Shown here in pieces: positions 20,713 to 31,808 of a stretch of DNA of 64,000 nucleotides. The translations under genes were made by a program, and so were the position numbers. Under the pieces are notes generated by a model that worked only from the letters and a program-made list of their open reading frames with translations, was not told the origin of the DNA and ran no database searches. This stretch comes from Picochlorum sp. 'celeri' (lineage: Eukaryota > Chlorophyta > Trebouxiophyceae): positions 682,001 to 746,000 of the forward strand of contig JAACMV010000030.1 of assembly GCA_010909725.1 (NCBI GenBank). Reading direction: 5' to 3'. Within the stretch, counting starts at the first letter, position 1, and the number at the start of each line of letters is the position of its first letter.

Positions 20713-23544
20713 ATGAGTGGGGGATTTGATGATCCCTCGTTTGACTCTGTGGAGTATATCAATGGGAGATTTCCGAATGGTATGGTTACTTGACTACTGA
20801 GTGTGTCATGAGTCCCCTCACTGTTGTGTGTGCTTTTCTTGATTGCCTTTGTGATATGTTGCAGAAGATTCTTTGGAATCTCTTGATCGTTGCATAGAAT
20901 CGTTACATGTCGAGGTGAGTCTTGAGTGACCGGAGGGAAGACTGCCATGCATGGTTGTTTGTTTTTTTATAAAATTGTTGGCAATGTATCCATGACACAT
21001 ATGTTTGTGAGTGTGTAGATTCGGCATGTCGATGCGGAGATATTGGAAGCGGTTCGACGGCAGAGTCAATCTGGTCGTGATGCGAGGGAGGCATTGCATG
21101 CGGCTCATGTGACAATACACAAGGCCATGGAGCAGATTGTGGCAACGAAGCGGATGTCTGCGGAGAGCCAGGGGATGGTGGAGGAGGTGTGCAAGGATAT
21201 TCGGCAGTTGGACACCGCGAAGAAGAATTTATCTGTGGCTATTGCTGCGTTGAGGCGATTGGCAATGCTTGTGGATGCGGTGGATCAGTTGCAGGTCGCT
21301 GCAGAGCAAAGGGATTTTAGAAATGCTGGGAATCTCATGGGGGCGGTGAAGCAGTTGTATGGGTATTTTGAATCGTATACAAATATAGCAAAAATAGCAG
21401 AGTTGAGGGGACGGATATATGCGTTAGAAAAGTCTTTGAGGACGGCGTCGTTGAGGGAGTTTGAGCTTTTGGGTGAGGACGTGCCACCGCCACAGGTGCT
21501 TGAGGGTCTCAAAGCGTGTTGTGTGGTTACCGGAGCGATTGGGAATAGTGCGAGAGATGAGTTGATAGATATCATATGTCGTCGTGAGATGAGTATGTAT
21601 ACGCAGATATTCGGGACCGTTGGGGAGACGGCCAAGTTGGAGAGGACAGTGAATAGGTACAAGTGGTTTATTCGGCGGTTGGATGGTCGGCGGGCTATTT
21701 GGGGGATTTTCCCGGAGGAGTGGAGGGTGACGCAGTTGTTGGCTGTGACTTTTTGTTCTATTACTAAATCAGAATTGGCAGAGATTTTAGGAGGGATGGA
21801 AGGGAGGATTGATGTAGAAGGGCTGCTCAAGGCTGTTGAGGCGACGCATGTGTTTGAAGAGGAAATGGCACGCAGGTTTGATACGTTGGACGAGTATCAG
21901 GAAGAGGAAGAGGAGGATGACCAGGAAGGAAACTCATTTTTGACGAGTGAGGAGAATGAAAGGATGAAGAGGCATAGTAAGACAAGTACTGACGCAATAC
22001 GAAAAAAGTATGCGAGTCATGTGACAAATCAAGAGAGGAAACGAGCGCTGATGGAGGATGCTGCGGCGGCAGCCGTGAAGCATGCTGTGTTTAAGAATTC
22101 GATTTCTCCGGTATTCCAGCCGTATATGTATGCTTATATAGATGATATTACTGAGACGTTGTCCAAGCGTTTGGAATCTTCAGTTGGGTCAGAGACATGG
22201 ATGCAAATGTCTGATGATCAGCCAATTTTCAGGTCAAGCGATAGTATCACAAGCATGGTTCGTGAGGAACTTAAACATTGCTCCGCGAAATTATCACGAG
22301 GTGAAACGTTGGTTGAACTTGGTAAAACATTCAGGAAGATGTATCAGTCGTACGCTGACATGCTCATGGCAAAATTACCAAAGACTGCCAGTGGTGCCAC
22401 AGCTGCAGTAGCTGTCGTGGGGAATACATCATGGCATATCACCCTCACAGAAGAGAGTATCAGACTGATCTGTTTGATGATTAGTACATGTGACCATTGT
22501 GTCTTGATGATTCAGCAATTGGAAAATGCCTTGGTGAAGAGACTGGATCCAGAGTTTAAGGATTCTGTAGATTTTTCGGAAGCAGAGGATGCATTCAACA
22601 ATGTCATCACGCAGTCATTGTCTGTAATGCTTCTTGGCATTGAAACTCAAATGGACGTTACTTTGGCAACTTTGATGAGGAAGAATTGGCAAGCATTTGA
22701 CATGACTGGAGATCAAAGTGATTTTGCACAGACAGCATGTTCTGTTCTTCGCAATCTTGGTCCACAGATTTGGCCTCCACGGCTGAGTCAGCTCTATTTC
22801 AACTTCTTTTGCGACAAGCTGATTCGCTCGTTTGCACCAAGACTTTTTGATGCAGTGTTCAAGTGTGGTCCAATCAGTCAGGCTGGTGGCCAACAGCTTC
22901 GTTTAGATTTGGAAGCATTGAGAAGTGCATTCATTACGTTGGCAAAAGAAGGGTCAGTAACGCAGGCAGCTCACCAGGATATAGAGCAGGATATGGAGGG
23001 TGTGACTGGAAAATCAAAACAATCATCTCATAAGGCAAAATCTTGGGTCGAGGGATTCGTGATGGATGTCACGACAGCTCTTGGTACGACTGAAGCTGTT
23101 CTAAAAGTGGTTGTTTCACCAATTGATACGGTTGTGGATACATTCGTGGAGATTATGCCAGGCGCATCACAGGTGGATTTGCAGCATATACTGGAACTCA
23201 TGGGAGTGAGAAAATCAGACATGGTAAATGTATTGGAGGATTTTGCCAAGAAAACTGTGTCAAGGCAGGATCAATCGTCCCAAACTATAATTAAACCGCT
23301 TCCAGCACCGACATTTGGTCAGCAAATTCCAACATCTAGTCCATTTTCTTTGCCCCCTGGTGCAGCAGCAAAGGCATCTGCAGCTGCTCAAGATATGGCT
23401 TCCCATATATCTAGGATTAGATCCACTGCAAATGCCCGAATCAGTGCTGTCGCTGCTTCTGACAGTATGAGAGAGACTATGGGTCGCACATTGGGTGCAA
23501 TGAAAAGTTTGAGATTCAATAGCACACCAAATCAAAAGGAGTAA
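20713..23544 (+). CDS. VPS53: VPS53, GARP/EARP tethering complex subunit (three exons)
   Basis: Exons 20713-20779, 20865-20914 and 21019-23544 join in phase (introns of 85 and 104 nt) to an 880-residue protein. The first exons encode FDSVEYINGRFPN and EDSLESLDRCIESLHVE, the expected N-terminus. The hallmark VPS53 block follows: VCKDIRQLDTAKKNLSVAI, then LRRLAMLVDAVDQLQV and a long helical-rod region. It tethers endosome-derived vesicles at the trans-Golgi. An acidic insert (YQEEEEEDDQEGNS) lies near residue 320. The last 60 residues are Ser/Ala-rich. It is convergent with the channel gene (51 bp), with TGTAA at 23554-23558. Confidence 0.96.
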
Positions 23545-23595
23545 TCGATTACCTGTAAACTAATATGTATAGGAGATGTAAATGTGAAAAAATAT

Positions 23596-26513
23596 CTAGC
23601 TCTGCGGCTGTTGCTCGAAAATATTTGTTTGCAACGTGCTTCTTCCTCCTCGAGAAGAGTCGCCTTGCCTTTGTTGGTTCCATCCATCAAAATTCAGGTC
23701 TGTGCTTCGCTTGGTCTCTGGCCATGTGAACTGGATATTGTTTTCGGTCAATATCCTGCAAAAAGCCTCATACATCCAAGATCTAGCACATGCTGTTCGG
23801 TGGAAATTTATTCCCTGGTGTGAGTATTCATAAACCATTTCTATGCCAACCTTGTATGGCATTGCAGCAGCAGCAAACTTGACACGGAACCCTGGTCCAT
23901 ATTCATCTGCCTTCTCTTGCCTGACTCTTGAGCATTCGCTTTCGATCTTATCCAGAATTATCGGATCGGTATCAATATCCACATAGACATAAATAACCTC
24001 CCACTTGGTTCCAGACGTGGTAAGATTCACAAAGAGATTACTCTGCAGCTGCTGGTTGGGAAACCACACTCTGAGATTGTACCCACTCATGCAGCACGTA
24101 AAATTTATTGTGATCTCATCAATGGTGAGATACTGATCATTTATCAACAACGTGTCCCCTATATCATACGCATGGACACCAAACAAAAAGATGATGTTCT
24201 CAAACACGTTTGAGACTGTGGTGGCAAAAATGAAGGACAAAGAGACCAAGAGACCTGTGAACCCGACCCATATCTCAGTAACCTTTGCACGGAAAACAAG
24301 CAGATAAAGGAAAAAGAAGAGTGTATGAATCACTCCACCTATCAGTTTTTCCAAAACCTTCGTAATTGCCTTTGTATCCCTCAATGTAGATGCCAAGTTG
24401 CATCTCTCATGATAAATCTTTTCAACTGCTGATATGCAATCCTGCTTTGATATTTTTCCATCCATATTCGCATCTAACATGGAAAATGCCATGTTCAAAT
24501 CCTCCTCATTTTTTATGAAGAAAGCAATGTCGTCGCGAGTCAAGTAATGTGCATCGACATCATGCTTGATGTTCCAAAACAAAAATGTTGCCAACTTTTT
24601 CACAGACCTATGGTCTATTGTTGAACTCTCCTTGACTTCATTGAGCTGGTCTCTAAAGGTAACTTTTAGCTGTGTTTTCCGCATGTATTTTTCGAGTCTA
24701 TTCAAACGCTCCAGCTGTTGCGCTCTTGTCAAAGGATCTGTCCGTTTCCTGGATGAATTCCCTGGGTCCTCCTCTTCGTCATCATCTCGAGATCTTTTGC
24801 TTCCAAACATCCCAAATGCAGCAGCCATTGGAGACTTTACTTTCCCACTCTTTGCTTTCGAAATACTCGCCGGAGACACACTTGCAGGCTCATTACTATC
24901 TGAAGGAACATCTTCCTTGTCAATCTGAATCTTCACCTGGGGAAGTGATAGCTCATCTAAGGTCTCCAGCTGTGCAGATTCGTCAATATTACCGAGGCTG
25001 GTGGGTAGTGCACTCGTACTCTTTGCCCTCTGCCCATAGTCCATCTTGTCAAGATGCATACCTGTGGTGTCAGACGTGGTGCCAGCCCTCATTGTGTCCA
25101 ATTCATGCTTCTTCCTCCTGAAATTGATGATACTTCCCAATCCTTTTTCGACCGCCAAGTTCTCATCCGATTTGGGCCGTGGTCCCATCAAGACAGACAA
25201 AAGCTTTTCTTGCTTCAATGCAACTTCCATCTTTGACTTTTGATTTGATCCAGTAAATGTCACAGACATCATCTTTGCAATCAATCTTTTCAACAGGTTT
25301 GCCAGCAAGAACAAACTAATGCATCCCATCACCTTCAAGATATAATTATACACCGTGTTTACTGTATTACTCTGGTCCCCAGAGTCGATGAGCATCATAC
25401 ACGCCCAAAGAACCAAAACGAGAATAGACCGTAGCAGCCACTTCACCTGTTGCCTGATTGCATAGGTGAAGTATAGCGCATTCGGATATGTTAGCAAGAA
25501 TTTCTCCACAAACTTGATCAATAACCACGTAAAAAAAGTACCGAATACCCACGTATACGGAAGAACTGCAAAGAAATAGCAGAGCCTCCACACTTGAAAG
25601 CCTGCATTTAGGCCATTCCCCAGGATCATGTGTGATGTACCGGCAGCAATCAACATTAGCTGGCCAATGGTAATCAGAGTCCACACGTACACCCACTTTT
25701 TTTTGTACCATCTAATTTTATTTTGTTTCTTTATTTCTCTGTCTTCAGCCTCGTCGTCCGAGCCCCACAAAAGCTCCTCTTCATCAGGCATCTGCACGTA
25801 CAATTCAAATTCCATAGAGCCAAAAAACAGAGATTGATAGTTTATTGGTCCAATATTTCAAAACGTACCGATAACAAATCCGCTGCAACCTCATCATCAC
25901 TCGAGTCATCCCATTCACCATCCCAAGCATTGTCATGATGATGATGATGGTGAGTCATTGTTGCTTTCCTCGCACTTGGTCGCAACAACCTCGTGTTCTC
26001 TTTATTCTGGCTTGCTCCCAAAAAGTCAAACATTTTAGTCGTAAAATCCACAGGTTCCTTTTCTTCATTCAACCTATCCTCGAACTCCTGCTTTTTCTTC
26101 GTCGGAGATGCCAAATCCCCCGCCATTGGTGCATGACTGGCCCCAGTGCTCTCAAGAGTGGGTTTTGGTTTCCTATTCCTCAACCACGACGAATCGGTCC
26201 GAGGCTCCCCCATCATATCAGACGAATACGGAGACATTGCGTTCAAAGATTCCATACGCTCATCATGAGCTTCAACGCTCTGTGTCCCTGCATTCCGAGC
26301 CTGTTCATACTGCAGAAGAGCAGGTTCAGTTGCGACAGGAGCAGACATGTGCGTCTCCATAGGCCCACCATCATATGAACCATCATCACTCAAATCTTCA
26401 ATCTCTCGTATCATTTCACCATTGAATCGAACAACAGGCTTTGATCTCTCCGCCCTGGTAGCCTCCTCAGAGCCTTTAACTGAGTCGCGGGTAGAGTCCC
26501 CTGAAACACCCAT
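23596..26513 (-). CDS. MscS-like mechanosensitive channel with EF-hand (two exons)
   Basis: Exon 1 is 26513-25869 and exon 2 is 25791-23596. The 77-nt intron (GTACGT...TACGTGCAG) keeps phase 0 and gives 946 residues; ATG 25815 would start a shorter form only if the intron is retained. The N-terminal 215 residues are polar, with a natural six-His run. Six membrane segments follow as in plant MSL10-type channels. A canonical EF-hand loop (DANMDGKISKQD) sits just before the pore. The pore and MscS beta domain are LLVSLSFIFATTVSNVFENI, then FLFGVHAYDIGDTLLIND. EF-hand MscS proteins in algae and fungi couple membrane tension to calcium; that role is inferred. It probably acts in plasma or internal membranes. 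Confidence 0.9.
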
Positions 26514-27287
26514 GTTCTATCGTTCCGCCAAAACAATAATGTAAAAAGTAAATTTCTAACTAATACAATGCTGCATCGATGGATGGACTATGCCCCTCAC
26601 AAAAACACGGTTCAGCCGAAAAAGAAGTGCCTTGAAACACGAATCAAACCACGCCCGTGTATTGTCCTCGTCACCACATTACACCGACACATTCATAAAG
26701 AAGACCAATTCATAATTTTAAAACGCTGAGCACATGTGGAGGATGGTTGAATTGTAGGAGGGTCAATCATTGATCCTGTTGGACCACCACTGCCAATTGG
26801 CAGTCTGCCATGTTTCCATCCACCCGTGGCATACTACTATGTAGAGCAGGCTCTCTTGATGATTGCAACATGTAACATCCACCTAGGATTCATCTATTCG
26901 CCATCATAATGCGATATCGGTTGAATCTGTTGAGGCGATATGTGCATGAGAACCCATGCAATGGGTAGAATCCACAGGCCGGCCGTGATAACCGTAGGGA
27001 CGGCCCCCTTTGAAGGGGACCAAATCCGGCCAAGTCAAAAAAATTGAATGCACCCCAAACCTTCACTCCGGCAATTCCAATTCATATATTATGTTAAAAT
27101 AAGTCATTTTGGCGGCAGTCATGGGTCGGTCAACCCGTGGCCGAGTCAACCTTGGCACATTTCCCGAGATGGTTGAGTTTGAGAGGGGCCGAAAACGTAG
27201 CCAGAGGTGCGTATGGTGGTTCTCCCCCGTATTGAATGGAATTAAATTCAAATTTCAGCGGCATTCTGTCGGAGTACAGCCCGAATC
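26514..27287. other. Intergenic region at the left side of the KDZ element
   Basis: About 770 bp. It holds GGCCGGCC and CGGCCCCCTTTGAAGGGG palindromic patches (26977-27023) and a short plus-strand frame from 27109 without recognisable features. The left end of the transposon should lie here, but I could not find a terminal inverted repeat or target-site duplication by eye. Confidence 0.4.
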
Positions 27288-29465
27288 ATGCCCTGTAGAG
27301 GCGGAACTCGATGTTGTGTTTCAACCTGGGCTGACTTGTGCACCATGTTTTTGGCTCTGTGCAGCGAATTGGAGGCTATTCAGAGCGACATGCTCGCCAT
27401 ATGTGATCATGTAGGCGATTTGGTGGGTAGTTTTGGAGCCACATCGGCGTTCATGGCGTGGATTGGGCCTGACTTGTCCCTGCATATGGTGAGGACTGGC
27501 AACATTCATGCCTCTGAAAACAGTGACTTCTGGCCCATGTTGACTGAATCATTCAGGTCTGAATGCAACAAGATATCTGGTATGAGCACCTGCGTGCTGA
27601 ATGCGAGGTTGGTTCGCCTGCTATTGTTCCAGGGGTGCAGTCCTAATGCTGCTGTGGTCAAGGCCGGATGGAACAACAAGAAGACGTGTATACAGAGGAG
27701 GATGGAGCGAGTGAGGGGACTAACAGAGTCTCCTGTATACATCTCAGTGTCTGGAAAGTATGGCTTCACGTGGAAGCATCCCCAAGGCTCCACAGAGCTC
27801 GACAGGCTGGATGACTTCTTCCACCACCACTCCATGGGGATGAAGTTCAGGGCCATGAGCAGCTTGCCAGGACCCGTTTCCCCGCAGATCAAGCGACGCA
27901 AAGCCCCTGAGAATCGAAGAGCGCCTAACTATTCGAGGAAACGATTGAAGACGTGGGATGGAGAGCCTTTGTTGAGGCCAGGATCTCTGGAGTGGTATGA
28001 AGACCAGTTGAGGAATCCTCTGGTTGTTCCTGTGCAGCCCTTGTGCAGGCACGAGCGTGCACCCGGCTTTCATTCACTATCTTGGGCATGTGTGGACTCC
28101 AGAGCATACGGTAGGCTTGGGGAGACCTTGCATCACGGGCTGCTAGTCAAGGTTACTTGCCCAGACAGCAGGGGGATGGACCTGGAATGCACCTGTGACA
28201 CTTTTACCGCTGGCACGCGAGAGAACGGTGACTGTGTGCATGTACAATATATTTCCAAGCACCTAGAGACCTTCAAAAAGTGTAGGTTTGGGAGAGCGTG
28301 CGATGTGATTCAAATCCAGTTGAAGAACAAAGAATGTGTGGGGTACTACCATGACAATGCCTTTGTCAAGCTAGACACAGTAGGCTGGCGATGCAGCCTG
28401 TGTCGAGACTGTCGCAGATGTAGACATGTGCGTATGATGAACGCAGTGGACCAAGAGAGCGCTGTCGCGCTCTTGGAGAACCAGGGCATGGCAGAGCCTG
28501 ACCTTGTTCCATCCCCACCTCCAGGCACATTGGACTGGTACCTGGAAACTCAGCCTGAGGAGGCGCAGATTACCACGCCGCTGCGTGAAGATATTAGGGA
28601 GTCTATACAAAGGATTCATCACGCCGGACTCGCGGCGTGGACGCATCCCAAGCCAGGTGGCAAGCATTTTCCTGCCCTCACAGGTCTGAGGCCACCAAAG
28701 CCCAGGAACCTCTGCCATTGCCAGCAGGAGTACGATGAGGTCACGGGCCTCCAACTCGACTATCAATCTGTTCGAGTATTTTTGAATCCTTCAAGATATG
28801 ACTGCATCCACGAAAGGCCCGTGTATCGATGGGTGTGCCCAAATAGGAAGCCTGAATGCACTGTTCCCTACACTGGGGTGCATGATGGTCTCTGGAGGGT
28901 GTCTTCGACGATGGTGGTGGAGCTGCAGATGATGTATGATGCCTATAACTCTGCCCTGCTGTTGGGTGCGCAGTCGTTGGAGAGTCAGTGCGATGAGCTG
29001 CGCAGGAAGTACCATGGGAGTTTTGTGTTTGACAGTGAGGGGTGCCCCAGACTGGATGAATCTGTGCAGCCATTCATGGATGCCACCAAGTTTCGAAACG
29101 CTGCGATACAATTCGGAAAGAGAACATCCTGGAAGATGGTATGGAGGACTGGACACGAAGAGCGGGCCCTTGATAACCCCATGATGTGCCCATGCTGCAT
29201 GGACTCCCCCAGGGTGCTCATCATGGATGGGACGTCCATGAGCATCCGGTCCAAGGGATGCTTCGCTCAAAGCATCACCAAATCAGATGATACTGGAAAA
29301 GAGGTCCCCAAAAGGTGGGGAAAGAGACAGAGGGCGTTCGTGAATGTGGTGGCAGGAGCGAGGACAAAACAACACAGGGCAGAGCTGGTGAGATTGCTGG
29401 ATCAGTTCCAAAAGTGGATCCGAAGAGCCTTCAACAGAGTCCCCAATGTTTACCAAGAGATCTAG
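27288..29465 (+). CDS. KDZ transposase, N-terminal part (Cys-cluster region and first catalytic Asp)
   Basis: 725 residues. It contains a SWIM-like zinc cluster CTC-x12-CVH (C301, C303, C316, H318) inside the segment starting DLECTCDTF, and a second cluster RCSLCRDCRRCRH. CPCCMDSPRVLIMDGTS follows, where D647 is the likely first catalytic acid. Such CxC clusters are the named companions of KDZ transposases. The frame ends at TAG 29463-29465 while the homologous sequence continues in the next frame. The simplest cause is one extra C in the CCCC run at 29441-29444. The true start is uncertain; an upstream exon may be missing. Confidence 0.78.
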   Translation: MPCRGGTRCCVSTWADLCTMFLALCSELEAIQSDMLAICDHVGDLVGSFGATSAFMAWIGPDLSLHMVRTGNIHASENSDFWPMLTESFRSECNKISGMSTCVLNARLVRLLLFQGCSPNAAVVKAGWNNKKTCIQRRMERVRGLTESPVYISVSGKYGFTWKHPQGSTELDRLDDFFHHHSMGMKFRAMSSLPGPVSPQIKRRKAPENRRAPNYSRKRLKTWDGEPLLRPGSLEWYEDQLRNPLVVPVQPLCRHERAPGFHSLSWACVDSRAYGRLGETLHHGLLVKVTCPDSRGMDLECTCDTFTAGTRENGDCVHVQYISKHLETFKKCRFGRACDVIQIQLKNKECVGYYHDNAFVKLDTVGWRCSLCRDCRRCRHVRMMNAVDQESAVALLENQGMAEPDLVPSPPPGTLDWYLETQPEEAQITTPLREDIRESIQRIHHAGLAAWTHPKPGGKHFPALTGLRPPKPRNLCHCQQEYDEVTGLQLDYQSVRVFLNPSRYDCIHERPVYRWVCPNRKPECTVPYTGVHDGLWRVSSTMVVELQMMYDAYNSALLLGAQSLESQCDELRRKYHGSFVFDSEGCPRLDESVQPFMDATKFRNAAIQFGKRTSWKMVWRTGHEERALDNPMMCPCCMDSPRVLIMDGTSMSIRSKGCFAQSITKSDDTGKEVPKRWGKRQRAFVNVVAGARTKQHRAELVRLLDQFQKWIRRAFNRVPNVYQEI

Positions 29466-30531
29466 ACTACTTGAATTGGGTAGGGCATGGAGCTTGGACT
29501 CATTCCTGAAGTGGGCACACACTAATGCAAGAGCATGGTCCGCTCAACCGAAACGGTTGGCCCTGGCAGACTTCGTGCGCTGCCTCGCGAGCGAATCCCC
29601 GGTGGTGTCGTATATCTCGATGAAGAATGTATCCCATATAAAAGAATGGGTAAAGGATGGCTCGCAGATCTCGAGTGGGGTGATGCAGGACCTGATGAAA
29701 CACTCCCCATACCTGTGCAAATTGCTACAGACAGTGAGCCACTCACAGGGGCACGTCCGAGTTCCCCCCGAGTGGAAACCCCTGCTGACAGAATTGGTTA
29801 CAAGAATAAAGGATGTCACTACATTTCCTAGCGGGTATAGCATGGAGAGGGAGCTTGGGAGTGGTGTGGAGGAGGACCAGGAGAACCAGGTGCCTGTACT
29901 GGATGGGTCATACCTGCAAACGGGCATACTGACTGGCCTTCCTCGCCTTCGGCGAAAACCACACTACGCGGCCGACAAAAGTAGAGAGGATGAGAAGAAA
30001 GAGGGGTCGGACAAGTGCGATCATGCGTTCTGCAAGCCAGGTGACAGAACAGGAGGGGTGTTCACCATCCTGTGTGAGCATGGGTTTGTATATGCCTCGT
30101 TCATCATCAAAGAAGCAGAGGGGAGGAACGAACCGTTTACATTCATGACATGTTATCTTGAAAAGGCTCCAGAGTACGTGATCTACGACAATGCATGCAA
30201 TTTGCAGGACTATTGCTTGAGCAGAGCTCCCCTGTTCTTCATGCACACCAAATTCTTCGTGGATGCGTTCCATTGGGTCAACCATAAGGCGTGCAGCCTT
30301 GGATATAGTATCAAAGCACACGAAGACTCGTGGCTCAAGCTCATCAACACCCAAGTAGCTGAGCAGAACAATGCAGCCCTGAAGAACCTCAAGTCCATGA
30401 TGTCCAGGATGTCTCAGAAGTCGTTCATGACGCTCCTCAAGTCGTTCATGTGCTATTGGAACTTTCGAAAACTAGAAAAGCTGAATGCGGAGGAGGAGAG
30501 GAGGCGGAGACGGAACGGGCTCCATTCCTGA
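29446..30531 (+). CDS. KDZ transposase, C-terminal part (second Asp and Glu of the active site)
   Basis: 361 residues in the +1 frame relative to the preceding part. CDHAFC, FTILCEHGFVYASF and then VIYDNACNLQDYCLS (D248) match the conserved KDZ core. FFVDAFHWVNHKACSLGY and NTQVAEQNNAALKNLKSM (E306) follow, ending FMCYWNFRKLEKLN. The three acidic residues expected for catalysis are all present across the two frames. The overlap with the first part is 20 nt. It could be translated by frameshifting, be joined by a small intron, or mark a decayed copy. Confidence 0.8.
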   Translation: MFTKRSRLLELGRAWSLDSFLKWAHTNARAWSAQPKRLALADFVRCLASESPVVSYISMKNVSHIKEWVKDGSQISSGVMQDLMKHSPYLCKLLQTVSHSQGHVRVPPEWKPLLTELVTRIKDVTTFPSGYSMERELGSGVEEDQENQVPVLDGSYLQTGILTGLPRLRRKPHYAADKSREDEKKEGSDKCDHAFCKPGDRTGGVFTILCEHGFVYASFIIKEAEGRNEPFTFMTCYLEKAPEYVIYDNACNLQDYCLSRAPLFFMHTKFFVDAFHWVNHKACSLGYSIKAHEDSWLKLINTQVAEQNNAALKNLKSMMSRMSQKSFMTLLKSFMCYWNFRKLEKLNAEEERRRRRNGLHS

Positions 30532-30590
30532 GGGCAAGTATGCTGCCCAGTGCATGAGCTCATGGGGGGTTGCCATGCTGGCCTGCTCTC

Positions 30591-31808
30591 TCATGCCCCC
30601 GAGGAGCAAGAGCCCGCTTTCTCGACAACATAATGCCCACGAGGATATTCAATCTGGTTTGCTTGCCCCGCTCTCGTGAGATCGCGGAAGAGGTGCAGGA
30701 GACGGTCCAGCCTCTCCCTGGTACTCTTGCCTGTACAGTGCTTCTCTCGAAATGCCTCCACCACCATGCTCGCATCAACCATGGGCACAAAGCTGTATTC
30801 CTGATTTGGACGGCCTTCGTCAGATACAATGCCTTTGCTTCGAAGCGTTTGTATGACCTCTGGGAGCAGTTTGGAGATCAGGACGGCTTTGCTCACAGAA
30901 AATTTGCACTGGGATGTCTTTGTGAAATTCCCAAAGTTAGAAATCTTCTTATTGACCGTGCTCTGTAATAATTCACTCAATTCATGCTGCAAAACGTAAT
31001 ATCCAGGAGAAATCCGCCGCTTGTGCTTATCCAAGAGATGTTGCCCCCCTGTCTGTACAGAGTATACATGGATCACATGCTCAAACACTCTCTGTTCGCC
31101 ATCTAGTGCTCTTTCGAAGCCGCTCGGCGTTCCTTCGATCGAAAGGCTGTCGTACATTGATTCTGAATCCCTTTCGATGGCTTGGGATGGAAGGGGCTCC
31201 CTTTCTGGAGGGTTGAGGGCAGGGTCTGCCCCTTCGCTTGCAGCCTCCAACTCCCCATGCCCACCATACTCTCTCAGTATGTTCATGTACCCTGCTATCT
31301 GCGATTGCGCGTCTTGGCACTTACTCACCATGGTGGTAAAGTCTCTCAAGAATGGAGCAGAGTCTTGAACAACCGTGTCGACTAGCTCCCTCATGTTGCT
31401 CAACTTGCCTTGCAACTCGCTCACTGTCCCCTCCAGCTCACCCACCTTGGTGCCCAAAACTGCACATTCATCCCGTGCATTGGAGGCTTCCCGACGCCAG
31501 TGGGTGTAATCCACGTAGAGAGACATGATAAGACCATGCACCTGGTCATCGACCTTTACTCTGGAGCTCAATTCCCCCTTGTCCAGCAATGGGTACCTTT
31601 GGGCAGGCTCCTCGAAGCGCTTTTTGAAAAGTTTGCCAACCGGTCCGCGCGGTTTGTTCGCCGCTTTGGATTTTTCTAATAAATTTGCATTGTTTTCGGC
31701 GATGTCACTGTCATATCCGCTGCAATTTGCTGAAGAAATCTCGCCCTCCGGGAGGAGCCCATTTGAAACATCCAAGTCGTTTGCGGCTCGCTTGGTACGT
31801 CGAGGCAT
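30591..31808 (-). CDS. Coiled-coil protein of unknown function, probable accessory ORF of the KDZ element
   Basis: 405 residues, intact, starting at ATG 31808 with a basic leader (MPRRTKRAAND) that could be a nuclear-localisation signal. A coiled coil covers about 106-182 (KVGELEGTVSELQGKLSNMR). The C-terminal 170 residues are helical and basic, with the pattern SVSKAVLISKLLPEVIQTLRS followed by KGIVSDEG, which could be a small winged-helix or DNA-binding fold. It converges on the transposase with 59 bp between stops. I know no named family for it. It may instead be a host gene next to the insertion. Confidence 0.6.
   Translation of the reverse strand: MPRRTKRAANDLDVSNGLLPEGEISSANCSGYDSDIAENNANLLEKSKAANKPRGPVGKLFKKRFEEPAQRYPLLDKGELSSRVKVDDQVHGLIMSLYVDYTHWRREASNARDECAVLGTKVGELEGTVSELQGKLSNMRELVDTVVQDSAPFLRDFTTMVSKCQDAQSQIAGYMNILREYGGHGELEAASEGADPALNPPEREPLPSQAIERDSESMYDSLSIEGTPSGFERALDGEQRVFEHVIHVYSVQTGGQHLLDKHKRRISPGYYVLQHELSELLQSTVNKKISNFGNFTKTSQCKFSVSKAVLISKLLPEVIQTLRSKGIVSDEGRPNQEYSFVPMVDASMVVEAFREKHCTGKSTRERLDRLLHLFRDLTRAGQANQIEYPRGHYVVEKAGSCSSGA

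Larger units (their letters stand above)
27288..30531 (+). mobile_element. KDZ-superfamily (Kyakuja-Dileera-Zisupton) DNA transposon, transposase region
   Basis: Two overlapping frames together make one large transposase with Cys-cluster zinc motifs and a three-residue acidic active site. The same-type domain arrangement is known from animal, fungal and algal KDZ elements and the domesticated vertebrate HMGXB3. The convergent ORF at 30591-31808 probably belongs to the same element. The outer ends are unresolved and should lie in 26514-27287 and 31809-32315. Confidence 0.8.
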
